5,788 bases of DNA from Pseudomonadota bacterium (GTDB lineage Bacteria > SAR324 > XYD2-FULL-50-16 > JAHJRI01). This document shows positions 4,559 through 5,788 of this stretch, piece after piece. A program made the translations under genes and the position numbers. The notes under the pieces were generated by a model that was not told the origin of the DNA, did no database searches, and was given only the letters and a program-made list of their open reading frames with translations. The DNA is taken from contig JAKSDL010000479.1 of NCBI GenBank assembly GCA_022360105.1, positions 1 to 5,788 of the forward strand, read 5' to 3'. Every line of letters starts with the position of its first letter. The first letter of the stretch is position 1.

Positions 4559-5788
4559 ATGGCTGTAAGCTATTACAAAATTATCAATGGAAAACGATAC
4601 GATCGCCAAATGTTGAAGGTGGTTGAAGAAGCTGTCGCCGGGCAAGATGGCAAGCCTGTATCCCTGGAACATGCCAAAAGACTATATAAAACCCTGATTG
4701 ATGGCAACAGAATCACAAAGATAGAGCGGGAAACCCTGGCATACATTGAGGATAACTTTACCTTTGAATCCGAAGCAGAGAAGTGGCTCAAACGTCAGGT
4801 GGCGGCCTGGGACAAAAAGAAATCAAAAAAATGGCCATTCAGTTTCAGTGATTTAAGAATTCTGCGTACAGGCCCCATTGTCCAACCTTCCAAAACAGCC
4901 AAGAAGGCCAAAAAGAAAGTCCGTCCTGAGCCACCGAAGACAAAAGTCACCATTGATCTGAAATCGATCGGCAAAAGACCCAAACGGAAGGAAGTTCCCA
5001 AAGAAGAAGAAAAACCTATAGGTGTTGAAACACCACTTGAGCAAACAGATCGGCCGCTTAAAACATTTGTTGCAGAAGAAACGGTCAGCGAGGTTCCACC
5101 GGTTTCAGAGTCAAAGACTGAAGAAGTCCAGGCTACGGACATTGACCAGATTGAAGCTTCTTCCGACGTTTCGCCTCCTGAGGATGAATATGATGAGTCC
5201 AAATTTGCTTCCACAGCGTCCTCTGCAGATCTATCAGATCAATCCAAAAAGGACCCTGTACCCGGATCATCTATCACGCCGGTCACAGGCAAAGAAAAAA
5301 TGACACTTGTCGAGCAAGTACCGACTGAAACAGCCACTAAAAAGTTGCCAAAACAAAAGCCGATGCAGGCCGGATTCAACACCTGGAAATTGTATGCTGT
5401 CGTCTGTCTTTTGCTGGTTCCAATAGCTTTTTTTGTGGGCAGGGGATTTGAGCCCATACCTTTCACAATAACTAAAGAAAAAAAAGCAGAAGAAACCGTC
5501 CACCAACCTGAAACGGCAGATCAGGTGAAGACGAATGAAATAATTAGTCAAATTAAACAAATAGATCAGGAGGCTGCCAGTGAAGTTGCCAGTCAACTAA
5601 AAGCAAAAGACATAGTGATTGCCAATCTGAAAACAGAAAACAAAAGACTTCAGGAAGAGCTTGAAAGCACTACAGCCGTTGTCCAGGCATCTTCCTCACC
5701 GCAGGAAATCAAAAAAGCTGAAACCAAAAGAAAAATCTCAACCGCATTGACAGACCAGTTGAGTGACCAGTTTTCCAACAACCTGATC
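4559..5788 (+). CDS. Unassigned single-span membrane protein with N-terminal helical module and coiled coil; 3' end beyond window
   Basis: I do not recognise a named family. The frame is open for 410 codons to the right edge with a strong ribosome site. Parts in order: a compact, probably helical module (about 5-85) with two turns of the form D-G-x-x-(V/I)-(S/T), at D30-S35 and D48-T53, then TLAYIEDNFTFESEAEKWL (59-77). A Lys-rich stretch follows (86-91 and 114-127, with KKAKKK at 115-120), then KVTIDLKSIGKRPKR (129-143). Next is a low-complexity Pro/Glu/Ser/Lys linker (about 145-270), one membrane span at about 277-294 and a charged heptad-like helix (about 326-372). No signal peptide is present and lysines precede the span, so the N-terminal two thirds should be cytoplasmic and the coiled coil periplasmic. 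Resembling architectures tether a cytoplasmic sensor or scaffold to the envelope, but function here is unknown. It is transcribed away from the efflux operon, and nothing in its sequence ties it to efflux. That the frame is a real gene is well supported; everything about its role is inference. Confidence 0.85.
   Translation, partial: MAVSYYKIINGKRYDRQMLKVVEEAVAGQDGKPVSLEHAKRLYKTLIDGNRITKIERETLAYIEDNFTFESEAEKWLKRQVAAWDKKKSKKWPFSFSDLRILRTGPIVQPSKTAKKAKKKVRPEPPKTKVTIDLKSIGKRPKRKEVPKEEEKPIGVETPLEQTDRPLKTFVAEETVSEVPPVSESKTEEVQATDIDQIEASSDVSPPEDEYDESKFASTASSADLSDQSKKDPVPGSSITPVTGKEKMTLVEQVPTETATKKLPKQKPMQAGFNTWKLYAVVCLLLVPIAFFVGRGFEPIPFTITKEKKAEETVHQPETADQVKTNEIISQIKQIDQEAASEVASQLKAKDIVIANLKTENKRLQEELESTTAVVQASSSPQEIKKAETKRKISTALTDQLSDQFSNNLI

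Noticed and set aside
4795..5214. A serine-rich 139-codon minus-strand frame
   Set aside because: It is the complement of the low-complexity linker of the plus-strand gene, with no ribosome site or domain; a shadow.

Overview
The window comes from a Gram-negative bacterium: it carries an RND tripartite efflux system, which spans an inner membrane, periplasm and outer membrane. Base composition is moderate and the spacers are AT-rich. The proteins recall environmental Proteobacteria or Desulfobacterota, but that placement is from memory and weak. There are no phage, insertion-sequence, CRISPR, tRNA or rRNA features.

Positions 1-3925 (minus strand) hold a compact efflux operon read from right to left: a MarR-family regulator (3925-3407), a periplasmic adaptor (3405-2089) and an RND permease of the HAE-1 type (2088 to beyond base 1, first 696 codons present). 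The genes are almost fused: one base separates the regulator's stop from the adaptor's ATG, and the permease ATG directly follows the adaptor's stop. No outer-membrane channel gene is visible; it may lie past the left edge or be supplied elsewhere. The likely logic is that the MarR protein represses its own operon through an AT-rich imperfect palindrome (3961-3982) overlapping the promoter, and releases it when a ligand binds.

Positions 3926-4558 form a 633-bp divergent spacer. It holds the operon promoter, a doubtful 90-codon minus-strand reading frame whose C-terminus looks like the start of an ankyrin repeat, and a run of inverted repeats (4289-4303, 4364-4398, 4405-4418, 4442-4451). A candidate plus-strand promoter has its -10 inside the first of these, and a second perfect TATAAT lies at 4491.

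From 4559 to the right edge (plus strand) runs an open frame of at least 410 codons that I cannot assign to a named family. It has a small helical N-terminal module with two DG-x-x-(V/I)-(S/T) turns, a long Lys/Pro/Glu-rich linker, one membrane span and a coiled coil. This is the least explained part of the window and the best candidate for something undescribed.
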